From positions 34,101,679 through 34,165,678 of the forward strand of contig NC_087065.1 of the NCBI RefSeq assembly GCF_963678635.1: a stretch of DNA of 64,000 bases, read 5' to 3'. Origin of the DNA: Symsagittifera roscoffensis (lineage: Eukaryota > Xenacoelomorpha > Acoela > Convolutidae). Below are positions 33,331 to 44,368 of this stretch, one piece after another. The position numbers and the translations under genes were made by a program. The notes under the pieces were generated by a model, which was not told the origin of the DNA, did no database searches, and saw nothing but the letters and a program-made list of their open reading frames with translations. Positions within the stretch are counted from its first letter, which is position 1. The number at the start of each line of letters is the position of its first letter.

Positions 33331-35094
33331 TCCTGTTGAACCCTCTTCAGGGCACCTCTTGCAGCTGCTTTATAGTCAGTTCCAAAGTCTTTAGCGGTTT
33401 CAGACTCTGTTCAACTCGTTCCCTCAAGCACCGCCTGCAGTTTCTTCATAGCCAGCTCCTGCGGTTTCTCTTTCGTCCTTGCTTCCACCTAGCTCATCAG
33501 GCGTGCCTTGCTGGCTTTAACGCCTGACAAAGCACAAAGCCTCCTCATGCCTTGGTTGCTAGTTGTCCGCCACAACATCCCAAAACTGTAGTCAATCTGG
33601 CTTAAAATGACCCTTCAGGTTGCAAAAGAAACACTTGTGACCAAAATTTGCAATCACTTCTCTCATGAAATCCTCAAGATCGATGTCTGACGCATGTTCA
33701 TCTTCACGGCTAACACCGATTGCTTTCAAGCCTTGTTTATAGGTTACGCTTGCTGATAAATGATGGTCTGTGGATTTGCAGTTTGCACAAAAGCGTCTCT
33801 TGTCCATGTCATCCTTGGGTCTTGTAACAGTTGTTACCCTGGTTTACAGGTCCATTGTTGAAATAGCCATAATTTTTCTTGTATTAACCTGACCTCATCG
33901 GATGCTTCAGCAACATATATTCCTTGGATTCCAGTCGCAGCTCTTCCGGTGTAGGAGCATTGGTTGAAAGAGGTATGTAGTGCGTCGATAACAATATTCT
34001 AAGTTCATCGTTTTTCACATCACCAACGAACTTTGAAGCTACTGCCAAGTTCATACTACTGTTTGACTCGTCTAGCTGACTGCGCCTTTTCAGCATTTCT
34101 AAGTCGTGTAGGAAATTGTCCATTCTTTCAGCTTGACGTTGCCTTTGTTTCTTGAAGTGCATCCTTGCTTGGTGCCCTTGCACTTTCGAGCCAAAGCAAT
34201 GGATTCACTAGTTGTGGCGTCACCTTGTTTGTGCCCGGCAACTTAGTACTGGCCGAAACTCGCGCTGTTCCTCTCTGTCTCGATGGTCCTTCATAATGCG
34301 CCTCTACTTCCCCTAGTGTGGTTCCTGACCAGGTGAACCTAGTCCCTAGTCATTCCTGATTGCATGTCCAAATTGGGCAATGTCATGAACTCTCTTGACT
34401 GTTGTATTCCATCAATAGTCTTGTTTACGTTTCTGACCGCACCAAATCGATCCGAATAGCAATTTTCCAATTTCGTGGGAGCCTCGTTTTCATTAGTCGA
34501 ACTACTCCAGCCTACTTTATACTCAGAGTCATCAAATTCTCCTTTTTATTGATCCTCCTCTTGGGTGTCATTTTCACTGCCCTATCCCGTTCCTATGGTA
34601 AACGGAAAATTTCCAATTTGATCTTTGCTCGATCCGAAAATGAAGAAGAAGACGTTACCGTTTTCTCTGTCAACCCATGCATCATGGTATTGTCAGTAGG
34701 TAAGCCTCCTACTCCTGGATTGTCAATCGAAAGGTCGGACAGCCCCAACAGTTCTTCTCGGTCAAGAGTTCCGGTCTGAATAGCGAAATCATGGCCCTGT
34801 TCTACGGGAGTAGATTCACTCGTTAATCTCCTGAACCCGTTTTCTTTGGTCACACGTCCCACTAGATTCTCATCCTGAGCCGGGTTCGGATGGATCTATA
34901 CTTCCAGTTTTGTCCTTTTGTCTCCTCTTCCGAGATTTTTTGACTCCTTGTTTCAACCATTCCGCCTGAAAATTTTTTCCTTTTTTGTTCCGAGTCTTCT
35001 TGCTTCTTTCCACAAAAGAATCATTGATTGAATTTCTTTGTTTGCTTGCTATAAGGTTCCTTAGCTTAGGTATTCTCGACTTGTCTAGATTCAT
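33331..35094 (-). pseudogene. Gag of minus-strand G2, first copy
   Basis: The start MNLDKSRIPKLRN (35094) is shared with 40763 and, as MSLDKSR, with 49607, which makes it the likely Gag start. Further blocks are RRLTSESTPVEQGHDFAIQT (34593-34862), DEFLHDLEMLKRRSQLDE-like sequence (33884-34183) and two zinc knuckles (33592-33807). The first knuckle reads CANCKSTDHHLSAS, with the last Cys changed. The second loses its last Cys to a stop. Gag would form the particle and bind RNA. Stops and shifts make it non-functional. Confidence 0.65.
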
Positions 35095-36605
35095 CTTGAC
35101 CTATTGATTTTTACTGCTCACTCACTTGATTCGCTTGCTACCATAATTGTTGTCTGACAACAGATGAAATTGGTACAACACCATAATGCCCAAAAGTTGT
35201 AGCTAGCAAGTGACCAGTAACCTTACTAAGTTGTCACAGTACAGCGTATTTCTTTTTTCTGCACAGTAATTAAGTAATATTTATTGGATGAAAAGCTAGC
35301 GCAGTCTGAGGCAAGGCATCCACTCTTCAAAAAAACAGTTTTAGATTCTAATCCAAATAAATCAATGTCGTATTAGGTTTTCGGATAAACCTAGAGTCGC
35401 GAATCTCCGGGCTTACCTGTTTTGGTTTTACTATAGTCTTTTTAGTTTTTGAAAGGCAAGTTACAGTGCAGTCATTGGTTTTGCTGACTTGTTTGGTCTG
35501 CTATTCGTCCTAACAACCTAATGAAATTCACCAAATAATTTGTTTGTGCTTATGTTTGTCAACAAATTTTTCGGATCGGCGTTTAGAGATCCTTCCAAAT
35601 TGGCAAAAAAAAAAATCTGAGTTGGGACCAACCCCCCAATTCTCAAAATACAGGAACTCTCAGAATTGGGACCCTCCAGATTGGCAAAAAGGACCATTCC
35701 AATTTGGCAAAATGGGACTCCTCGGAATCGGAACCCCTCCGATTTGGCAAATCAGGACCCATCCGAATTGGGACCCCTCCGGATTGGCAAAAAAACAGGA
35801 TCCCTCCAGATTGGCAAAAAGCGACCTTTCCGGATTGGCAAAAACGGGACTTCTCCGAATTGAGACCTCTCCGGACTGTCAAATACAGGACGCTCCGATT
35901 GGGACCCCTCTGGAATAGTTAAATGTGACCCTTCCGGATTGCCAAAAACGAGACCCCTCCCAATTGTGACCCCTCCAGATGGGCAAAATATGACCCTTCC
36001 GGATTGGCAAAAACAGGACCTTTCCGAATTGGGATCCCTCCGGATTGGCAAAAAAGGACCCCTCCATTTTGGCAAAGTACAGGAACCCTCCGAATTGGGA
36101 CCCTCCAGATTGGCAAGAAAGACCCCTCCAATTTGGCTAAATAGCACTCCTCCGAATTGGACCCATCCGATTGGGCAAAAAACAGGAGCCCTCCAGATTA
36201 GCAAATTGCGACCCTTCCGGATTGGCAAAAACGGGACCTCTCCGAATTGGAACCCCTCCGGAGTGTTAAAATACAGGACCCTCCGAATTCTGACCCCTTC
36301 AGACTGGCAAATTCTGACCCTTCTGGATTGGCAAAAAAGTGGACCCCTCCGAAATTGGGCCCCTCTGGATTGGCAAAATATGACTCTTCCCGATTGGCAA
36401 AAACAGGACCCCTCCGAATTATGACCCCTCCGGATTGGCAAATATGACCCTTCCGGATTGGCAAAAACAGGATCACTCACAATTGGGACTCTACCGGGTT
36501 GACAAAATCTGACCCTTCCAGATTGGCAAAACCGATGCTTCGTTAATGGGTCTGGAGATCAAGATGTTAAAAGAGTAACAGCCAGGAGCGCTATAATAAC
36601 ATATT
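35095..36605 (-). promoter_or_regulatory. 5' leader of minus-strand G2, first copy
   Basis: The region lies between the GTTACA end of the 5' LTR (36606) and the Gag start. It contains a unique ~490-bp part next to gag (35095-35585) and the minisatellite. The unique part matches 48870-49600 (reverse) and 40764-41380. No gene is present. A primer-binding site could not be fixed: the first 20 bases after the LTR end do not begin with TGG, although a TGGCTGTTACTC word lies about 20 bases in. Confidence 0.5.
35588..36538. repeat. Leader minisatellite, copy 1
   Basis: About 950 bp of imperfect repeats of the words GGATTGGCAAAA and GGACCCCTCCGAATTGGGA, alternating to give units of roughly 20 and 40 bases. 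The same array occurs at 41375-42365 and, on the other strand and shorter, at 48609-48850. It always sits in the leader between the 5' LTR and gag. Long frames across it (for example 35752-36480 minus, 242 codons) come from the repeat being stop-poor and are not genes. Confidence 0.9.
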
Positions 36606-37510
36606 TGTAACATTCGCCCGGAAGTACATACCGACGGAAAAAAAGCTAGGTTCAAAAACGACTGGCTAGCGTCTAAACACATCTTCACATGCTTTTAACC
36701 GTCTCTACCAAAGCCAGTTCAATGTGTTGCCATTAACATTGGGTTGATAAACTCGTTACAACTTAAAAACTACCGGCCAAACCGCGCAAATTAACATAAT
36801 AACATGCAAAAATAGTGAGCTCATGGCTGGGTCTCAGTATCACCAGACCAAGAAGTCACTCCTAAAATGAGCGCTACCACTCAATTATCATATTATTAAA
36901 AGTTTTCGTTCCGTAGATAAAAATCATCATATCCATCGGAGATGGATCAACCCTCTCCCTCAACTCCTAGCTTCTTATTATCTGAAAACGAACTTGATGT
37001 TACTTAATTCAATTCAGGACATTCCAGAAAGCACAAAATTGTTAAAAACCAGTTTGCAGTCTTTGCTCGAGACCCCTTCGGATTCTTGAATCCTCTCAAA
37101 GAGCTGTCATCTTGACTAACAGGAAGCATTGCAAAATCTCACCAATAGCCCTACTGATTCTCGGGAGTTGCTCAGTAACGATTTTAGCTCTACAATTATT
37201 AAAAGTTGGAGCGCTCTTCTTCATATATTGATGAAAAAAATTTCTGTCCTTCGCAATTTTTCTTCCACGTTTTATTTTTGTTAGCGAAACTCGTTGTTAT
37301 GATCGCGAAAAACTGCAAAAACTTAATATGTTACGTGTCATGCACGCCTAACTCGGAAATTAAAAAAATTTTTTTTGCTCCAATTTAACCCCCCAAATAC
37401 GTTTAATTGATCGATTATCACTACTAATCTTTCGAAACAGTCAATTCTCCCACTGAATTGTTCCAAATAAAATTTTGTTGACGACATGCTTTCCGATCAT
37501 TCTGGTAGAT
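36606..37510 (-). mobile_element. Truncated 5' LTR of minus-strand G2, first copy
   Basis: It aligns with 8708-9620 of the full LTR, and in inverted orientation with 46131-47148. The outer part of U3 (about 520 bp) is missing. At about 37510 the LTR meets a Penelope-like fragment. The shared words GTAACATTCGCCCGGAAGT at one end and CTAGCTTCTTATTATCTGAA in the middle are easy landmarks. Confidence 0.65.
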
Positions 37511-38548
37511 TGTCACAATCAGATCAATCATTTGCAAGTTCCTCCAACTCTGAATTCTGCGCAGATGTTAGTTTTTCTTTGTTTCTGATTTACTTGATTC
37601 CCAACCATCTCGACTTTTCTGTTGGTTTCTGCAGTTTTTTGACATATATGACAGTCTCCATGAGCAATTGTTTTTGAGATTTTTTTTATCAAGAAAGTAA
37701 TCACTGAATTTTACTGCGAATTTATTGTTCGGTGGCTCTATTTCTTTAGAAATGAATTCAAGGATTTGGTGTTCTATTTTTGCTAAGGATGTAATACTTT
37801 TTGTTTTTGCAAAAATTTTTCGATTCTGGAACTTTAGCCTTCGTGTCAGCTCCATTCTTCTAAACTCATCGCGCGTGTTACTTACCGGTCTCTCTTCGTA
37901 ATGTGCAGCGCCTCTTTTAAGTAACTTGATACTGCTGGGGGCCTGATCGTTTATCTTCCAGCTAAATTCCGATTCACCACTATCGTTACCACTGTGCCTT
38001 ATATGCCGTCCAACTGGTGTATTCTTTTTTTGTTGTTTGCCAATCCTTGTGGTGAGAACAACATTCAAGTATGTACACCATTTTTGATTTCGGTTCATTG
38101 AAAAACGAGGATTTAAGAAAATTTACAAGTATTACTTTTCCGCTTTGTGATTTCTATCTGCGCATTGGTGATATCGCGCACTTCTTTTACTTATGTCTGA
38201 TGGGTAGTGCCTTCTTGTTTTTATAAGAATTTCAATTTGTTAATTCAAACCTTTTCGCACATTATGTACATCATCAGGATTAAAAGTTTTTTTTACAATA
38301 TTTACAAACATGTCAAAGATCTGACAAAATGAGAACCATGACTTAAAATGCTCTAAAATTTTTTGACCAATGAAGATTAAGCAACTGAAATTATATAATA
38401 AATTACGTAACCATTAATGACATTTACCTGTAATTTTCTGAGATTTTTTAGATTTTTTTTCATTGTTATGAAATTTCAATTCGGGAATGAATATTTTCCA
38501 ATTCTGACATGTCGATTTTTTGAATTTTAGCCACGTTATACATGGACT
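37511..38548 (-). mobile_element. Penelope-like 3' fragment, copy 1
   Basis: The minus frame at 37568-38098 contains TTRI, then NTPVGRHIRHSG, which matches the second half of a GIY-YIG endonuclease from Penelope-like elements (compare MRIDEQRKGDTSVGQH at 44448-44672). Just before it another frame reads MVYILECCS, the first GIY strand. The YVG part between them is deleted in all three copies of this fragment. The remaining sequence to 37511 is the 3' part of the element without clear coding. The endonuclease would nick DNA for target-primed insertion, but it cannot be functional here. Confidence 0.5.
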
Positions 38549-38731
38549 ATTCTCACAGGACTATCGTCCAATATCAAATGTTACGTTCCAAGGGGTGGTT
38601 GCTGCATATTCATCGCTGGACTCCAAGCCGATCTATTGAAACATGCTCGCATGTCCGTGTCCGGGACTCCCCTGAAACTGTTTTTCATCTGATTATTCTT
38701 CTGTACGTCAACTAAAACTTTCTTCATCAGC
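38549..38731 (-). pseudogene. ORF2 SGNH-1 fragment in a rearranged junction, copy a
   Basis: About 180 bp homologous to the SGNH-1 start (compare 32250-32431), including the GDS region (GGACTATCGTCCAAT on the + strand, encoding GDSP with a changed neighbour). It is bounded on one side by a Penelope-like fragment and on the other by a 50-bp LTR piece (38732-38785). A near-identical fragment lies at 39846-40030. Confidence 0.7.
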
Positions 38732-39845
38732 AGAAACAGTCAATTCTCCCACTGAATTGTTCCAAATAAAATTTTGTTGACGACATGCGTTCCGATCTTT
38801 CTGGTAGATTGTCACAATCAGATCAATCCTTTGCAAGTTCCTCCAACTCTGAATTCTGCGCAGATGTTAGTTTTTCTTTGTTTCTGATTTACTTGATTCC
38901 CAACCATCTCGACTTTTCTGTTGGTTTCTGCAGTTTTTTGACATATATGACAGTCTCCATGAGCAATTGTTTTTGAGATTTTTTTAATCAAGAAAGTAAT
39001 CACTGAATTTTTTTGCGAATTTATTGTTCGGTGGCTCTATTTCTTTAGAAATGAATTCAAGGATTTGGTGTTCTATTTTTGCTAAGGATGTAATACTTTT
39101 TGTTTTTGCAAAAATTTTTCGATTCTGGAACTTTAGCCTTCGTGTCAGGTCCATTTTTCTAAACTCATCGCGCGTGTTACTTACCGGTCTCTCTTCGTAA
39201 TGTGCAGCGCCTCTTTTAAGTAACTTGATACTGCTGGGGGCCTGATCGTTTATCTTCCAACTAAATTCCGATTCACCACTATCGTTACCACTGTGCCTTA
39301 TATGCCGTCCAACTGGTGTATTCTTTTTTTGGTGTTCGTCAATCCTTGTGGTGAGAACAACATTCAAGTATGTACACCATTTTTGATTTCGGTTCATTGA
39401 AAAACGAGGATTTAAGAAAATTTACAAGTATTACTTTTCCGCTTTGTGATTTCTATCTGCGCATTGGTGATATCGCGCACTTTTTTTACTTATGTCTGAT
39501 GGGTAGTGCCTTCTTGTTTTTATAAGAATTTCAATTTGTTAATTCAAACCTTTTCGCACATTATGTACATCATCAGGATTAAAGTTTTTTTTACAATATT
39601 TACAAACATGTCAAAGATCTGACAAAATGAGAATCATGACTTAAAATGCTCTAAAATTTTTTGACCAATGAAGATTAAGCAACTGAAAATATATAATAAA
39701 TTACGTAACCATTAATGACATTTACCTGTAATTTTCTGAGATTTTTTAGATTTTTTTTCATTGTTATGAAATTTCAATTCGGGAATGAATATTTTCCAAT
39801 TCTGACATGTCGATTTTTTGAATTTTAGCCACGTTATACATGGAC
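38732..39845 (-). mobile_element. LTR piece plus Penelope-like 3' fragment, copy 2
   Basis: A tandem copy of 37433-38548: about 50 bp of LTR (38732-38785) followed by the Penelope-like fragment with the same GIY-YIG remnant (frame 38984-39397, NTPVGRHIRHSG). Together with the SGNH fragment it makes a repeat of about 1.3 kb present twice in tandem. Confidence 0.65.
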
Positions 39846-40030
39846 TATTCTCACGGGACTATCGTCCAATATCAAATGTTACGTTCCAAGGGGTGGTTGC
39901 TGCATATTCATCGCTGGACTCCAAGCCGATCTATTGAAACATGCTCGCATGTCCGTGTCCGGGACTCCCCTGAAGCTGTTTTTTGATCTGATTATTCTTC
40001 TGTACGTCAAATAAAACTTTCTTCATCAGC
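39846..40030 (-). pseudogene. ORF2 SGNH-1 fragment, copy b
   Basis: The second copy of the fragment at 38549-38731. It ends at 40030, where it is fused directly to a Gag fragment (40031 onward). It is further evidence that ORF2, LTR, Penelope-like and Gag sequences were joined by tandem duplication and deletion. Confidence 0.7.
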
Positions 40031-40763
40031 AATTGGTCATTGTCATGAACTCTCTTGACTGTTGTTTTCCATAAATAGTCTTGTTTACGTTTCTGACCGC
40101 ACCAAATCGATCCGAATAGCAATTTTCCAATTTCGTGGTAGCCTCGTTTTCATTAGTCGAACTACTCCAGCCTAATTTATACTCTTATACTCATAGTCAT
40201 CAAATTCTCCATTTTTATTGATCCTCCTCTTGGGTGTCAATTTCACTGCCCTATCCCGTTCCTATGGTAAACGGAAAATTTCCAATGTGTTCTTTGCTCG
40301 TTCCAAAAACGAAGAAGAAGACGTTACCGTTTTCTCTGTCAACCCATGCATCATGGTATTGTCAGTAGGTGAGCCTCCTACTCCTGGATTGTCAATCGAA
40401 AGGTCGGACAGCCCCAACAGTTCTTCTCGGTCAAGAGTTCCGGTCTGAATAGCGAAATCATGGCCCTGTTCTACGGGAGTAGATTCACTCGTTAATCTCC
40501 TGGACCCGTTTTCTTTGGTCACACGTCCCACTAGATTCTCATCCTGAGCCGGGTTCGGATGGATCTATACTTCCAGTTTTGTCCTTTTGTCTCCTCTTCC
40601 GAGATTTTTTGACTCCTTGTTTCAACCATTCCGCCTGAAACTTTTTTCCCTTTTTGTTCCGAGTCTTGTTGCTTTTTTCCCCAAAAGAATCATTGATTGA
40701 TTTTCTTTGTTTGCTTGCTATAAGGTTCCTTAGCTTAGGTATTCTCGACTTGTCTAGATTCAT
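40031..40763 (-). pseudogene. Gag 5' part of minus-strand G2, second copy
   Basis: It matches 34371-35094 closely. The start MNLDKSRIPKLRNLIASKQR (40763) and the ESTPVEQGHDFAIQTGTLDR block (40262-40531) are present. The rest of Gag, including the zinc knuckles, is missing because the copy is cut at 40031. Stops lie at the same kind of positions as in the first copy. Confidence 0.65.
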
Positions 40764-42439
40764 CTTAATCTATTGATTTTTTACTGCTCACTCACTTGAT
40801 TCGCTTGCTACCATAATTGTTGTCTGACAACAGATAAAATTGACACAACACCATAATGCCCAAAAGTTGTAGCTAGCAAGTGACCAGTAACCTTACTAAG
40901 TTGTCACAGTACAGCGTATTTCTATTTTATGCACAGTAATTAAGTAAAATTTATTGGATGAAAAGCTAGCGCAGTCTGATGATGTCATTATTTTTAAAAA
41001 GGTAGTGCACTCACTACCCAGTCGATATCAATTATTTATGTGAAACTTTTTTAAATTTAACTTGAAGAATGAAGAATCAAAAAAATGCATGTGTATTTGG
41101 GTTGTTCTATCGCAATTTAATGGTCGGATTTGTTTCTTAAGAAAAAACGTTCAATGTCGTATTAGGTTTTCGGATAGACCTAGAATCGCGAATCTCCGGG
41201 CTTACCTGTTTTGGTTTTACTATGGTCTTTTTAGTTTTTGAAAGGCAAGTTACAGTGCAATCACTGGTTTCCTGACTTGTTTGGTCTGCTGTTCGTCCTA
41301 AAAACCTAATAAAATTCGCCAAATAATTTGTTTTTGCTTATGTTTGTCAACAAATTTTTCGGATCGGCGTTTAGGGATCCTTCCAAATTGGCAAAACAGG
41401 ACACCTCTGAGTTGGGACTACCCCCCAAATTTTCAAAATTTAGGATCTCTCGGAATTGGGACCACTCCGAATTGGCAAAATATAGGAACCCTCAGAATTG
41501 GGACCCTCCAGATTGGCAAAAAGGACCATTCCAATTTGGCAAAATAGGAGTCCTCGGAATCGGAACCTCTCCGATTTGGCAAATCAGGACCCATCCAAAC
41601 TGGGACCCCTCCGGATTGGCAAAAAACAGGATCCCTCCAGATTGGCAAAAGGCGACCCTTCCGGATTGGCAAAAACGGGAATTCTCCGAATTGGGACCTA
41701 TCCGGACTGTCAAAATACAGGACACTCCGGATTGGGACCCCTCTGGAATAGTTAAATGTGACCCTTCCGGATTAGCAAAAACGAGACCCCTCAGAATTGT
41801 GACCCCTCCAGATGGGCAAAATATGACCCTTCCGGATTGGCAAAAACAGGACCCATCCGAATTGGGATCCCTCCGGATTGGCAAAAAAGGACCCCTACAT
41901 TTTGGCAAAGTACAGGAACCCTCCGAACTGGGACCCTCCAGATTGGCAAAAAAGGACCCCTCCAATTTGGCTAAATAGCACTCCTCCGAATTGGACCCAT
42001 CCGATTGGGCAAAAAACAGGACCCCTCCAGATTAGCAAATTGTGACCCTACTGGATTGGCAAAAACGGGACCTCTCCGAATTGGAACCCCTCCGGAGTGT
42101 TAAAATACAGGACCTTCCGAATTGGGACTCCTTCAGACTGGCAAATTCTGACCCTTCTGGATTGGCAAAAAATTGGACCCCTCCGAAATTGGGCCCCTCT
42201 GGATTGGCAAAATATGACTCTTCCCGATTGGCAAAAACAGGACCCCTCCGATTTAGGACCCCTCCTGATTGGCAAATATGACCCTTCCGGATTGGCAAAA
42301 ACAGGACCGCTCCCAATTGGGACTCTTCGGGGTTGGTAAAATCTGACCCTTCCAGATTGGCAAAACCGGTGCTTCGTTAATGGGTCTGGAGATCAAGTTG
42401 TTAAAAGAGTAACACCCAGGAGCGCTATAATAACATATT
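40764..42439 (-). promoter_or_regulatory. 5' leader of minus-strand G2, second copy, with minisatellite 41375-42365
   Basis: The layout equals that of 35095-36605. The minisatellite array spans about 41375-42365 with the same alternating words. A different filler sequence at about 40980-41130 distinguishes this leader from the first. It contains GTAGTGCACTCACTACCCA, whose arms GTAGTG and CACTAC could pair. No gene is present. Confidence 0.6.
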
Positions 42440-43345
42440 TGTAACATTCGCCCGGAAGTACATACCGACGGAAAAAAAGCTAGGTTCTAAAACGACTGGC
42501 TAGCGTCTAAACACATCTTCACATGCTTTTAACCGTCTCTACCAAAGCAAGTTCAATGTGTTGCTATTAACATCGGGTCGATAAACTCGTTGCAACTTAA
42601 AAGCTACCGGACAAACCGCGCCAATTAACATAGTGACATGCAAAAATAGTGAGCTCATGGCTGGGTCTCAGTATCACCAGACCAAGGAGTCACTCCTAAA
42701 ATGAGCGCTACCACTCAATTATCATATTATTAAAGTTTTCGTTCCGTAGATAAAAATCGTCAAATCCATCGGAGATGGATCAACCCTCTCCCTCAACTCC
42801 TAGCTTCTTATTATCTGAAAACGAATTTGATGTTACTTAATACAATTCAGGACATTCCAGAAAGCAGAAAATTGTTAAAAACCAGTTTGCAGTCTTTGCT
42901 CGAGACACTTTCGGATTCTTGAATCCTCTCAAGAGCTGTCATCTTGACTAACAGGAAGCATTGCAAAATCTCACCAATAGCCCTACTGATTCTCGGGAGT
43001 TGCTCAGTAACGATTGTATCTCTACAATTATTAAAAGTTGGAGCGCTCTTCTTCATATATTGATGAAAAAAATTTCTGTCCTTCGCAATTTATTTTTCTT
43101 CCACGTTTTATTTGTGTTAGCGAAACTCGTTGTTATGATCGCGAAAAACTGCGAAAACTTAATATGTTACGTGTCATGCACGCCTAACTCGGAAATTAAA
43201 AAATATTTTGTTGCTCCAATTTAACACCCAAATACGTTTAATTGATCGATTATCACTACTAATCTTTCGAAACAGTCAATTCTCCCACTGAATTGTTCCA
43301 AATAAAATTTTGTTGACGACATGCGTTCCGATCATTCTGGTAGAT
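42440..43345 (-). mobile_element. Truncated 5' LTR of minus-strand G2, second copy
   Basis: It aligns with 36606-37510 and ends in GTTACA at 42440 on the minus strand. The outer U3 part is missing and the LTR again meets a Penelope-like fragment, at the same place as in the first copy. The two therefore derive from one rearranged parent. Confidence 0.65.
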
Positions 43346-44368
43346 TGTCACAATCAGATCAATCATTTGCAAGTTCCTCCAACTCTGGATTCTGCGCAGA
43401 TGTTAGTTTTTCTTTGTTTCTGATTTACTTGATTCCCAACCATCTCGACTTTTCTGTTGGTTTCTGCAGTTTTTTGACATATATGACAGTCTCCATGAGC
43501 AATTGTTTTTGAGATTTTTTTAATCACGAAAGTAATCACTGAATTTTTTTGCGAATTTATTGTTCGGTTGCTCTAATTCAAGGATTTGGTGTTCTGTTTT
43601 TGCTAAGGATGTAATACTTTTTTTTTGCCGAAATTTTTCGATTCTGGAACTTTAGCCTTCGTGTCAGGTCCATTCTTCTAAACTCATCGCGCGTGTTACT
43701 CACCGGTCTCTCTTCGTAATGTGCAGCGCCTCTTTTAAGTAACTTGATACTGCTGGGGGCCTGATCGTTTATCTTCCAACTAAATTCCGATTCACCACTA
43801 TTGTTACCACTGTGCCTTATATGCCGTCCAACTGGTGTATTCTTTTTTCGGTGTTCGTCAATCCTTGTGGTGAGAACAACATTCAAGTATGTACACCACT
43901 TTTGATTTCGGTTCATTGAAAAACGAGGATTTAAGAAAATTTACAAGTATTACTTTTCCGCTTTGTGATTTCTATCTGCGCATTGGTGATATCGCGCACT
44001 TCTTTTACTTATGTCTGATGGGTAGTGCCTTCTTGTTTTTATTGGAATTTTAATTTGTTAATTCAAACCTTTTCCCACCTTATGTATTATGTACATCATT
44101 AGGATTAAAAGTTTTTTTACAATATCTACAAACATGTCAAATATCTGACAAAATGAGAATCATGACTTAAAATGCTCTAAAATTTTTTGACCAATGAAGA
44201 TTAAGCAACTGAAATTATATAATAAATTACGTAACCATTAATGACATTTTCCTGTAAATTTCTGAGCTTTTTCAGATTTTTTTTTCATTGTTATGAAATT
44301 TCAATTCGGGAATATTTTCCAATTCTGACATGTCAATTTTTTGAATTTTAGCCACGTTATACATGGAC
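43346..44368 (-). mobile_element. Penelope-like 3' fragment, copy 3
   Basis: The third copy of the fragment seen at 37511 and 38786, with the GIY-YIG remnant in frame 43578-43916 (NTPVGRHIRHSG). A small deletion around 43575 removes part of the region present in the others. It abuts the longer Penelope-like element that follows. Confidence 0.6.

Noticed and set aside
35752-36480. A 242-codon open frame on the minus strand, and similar frames at 41328-41978 and 41492-41965
   Set aside because: They run across the minisatellite. The protein is only a translation of the repeat (NPEGS, CQSG and similar words), and several frames on both strands are open for the same reason.
36560-36605. A primer-binding site (TGGCTGTTACTC) next to the 5' LTR
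   Set aside because: It starts about 20 bases inside the leader, differs in the second copy (TGGGTGTTACTC), and the + leader has no match, so it cannot be supported.
35588-42365. Regular repeats that could suggest a CRISPR array
   Set aside because: Units are imperfect and head-to-tail without unique spacers, and the setting is eukaryotic retroelement leaders with no cas genes.
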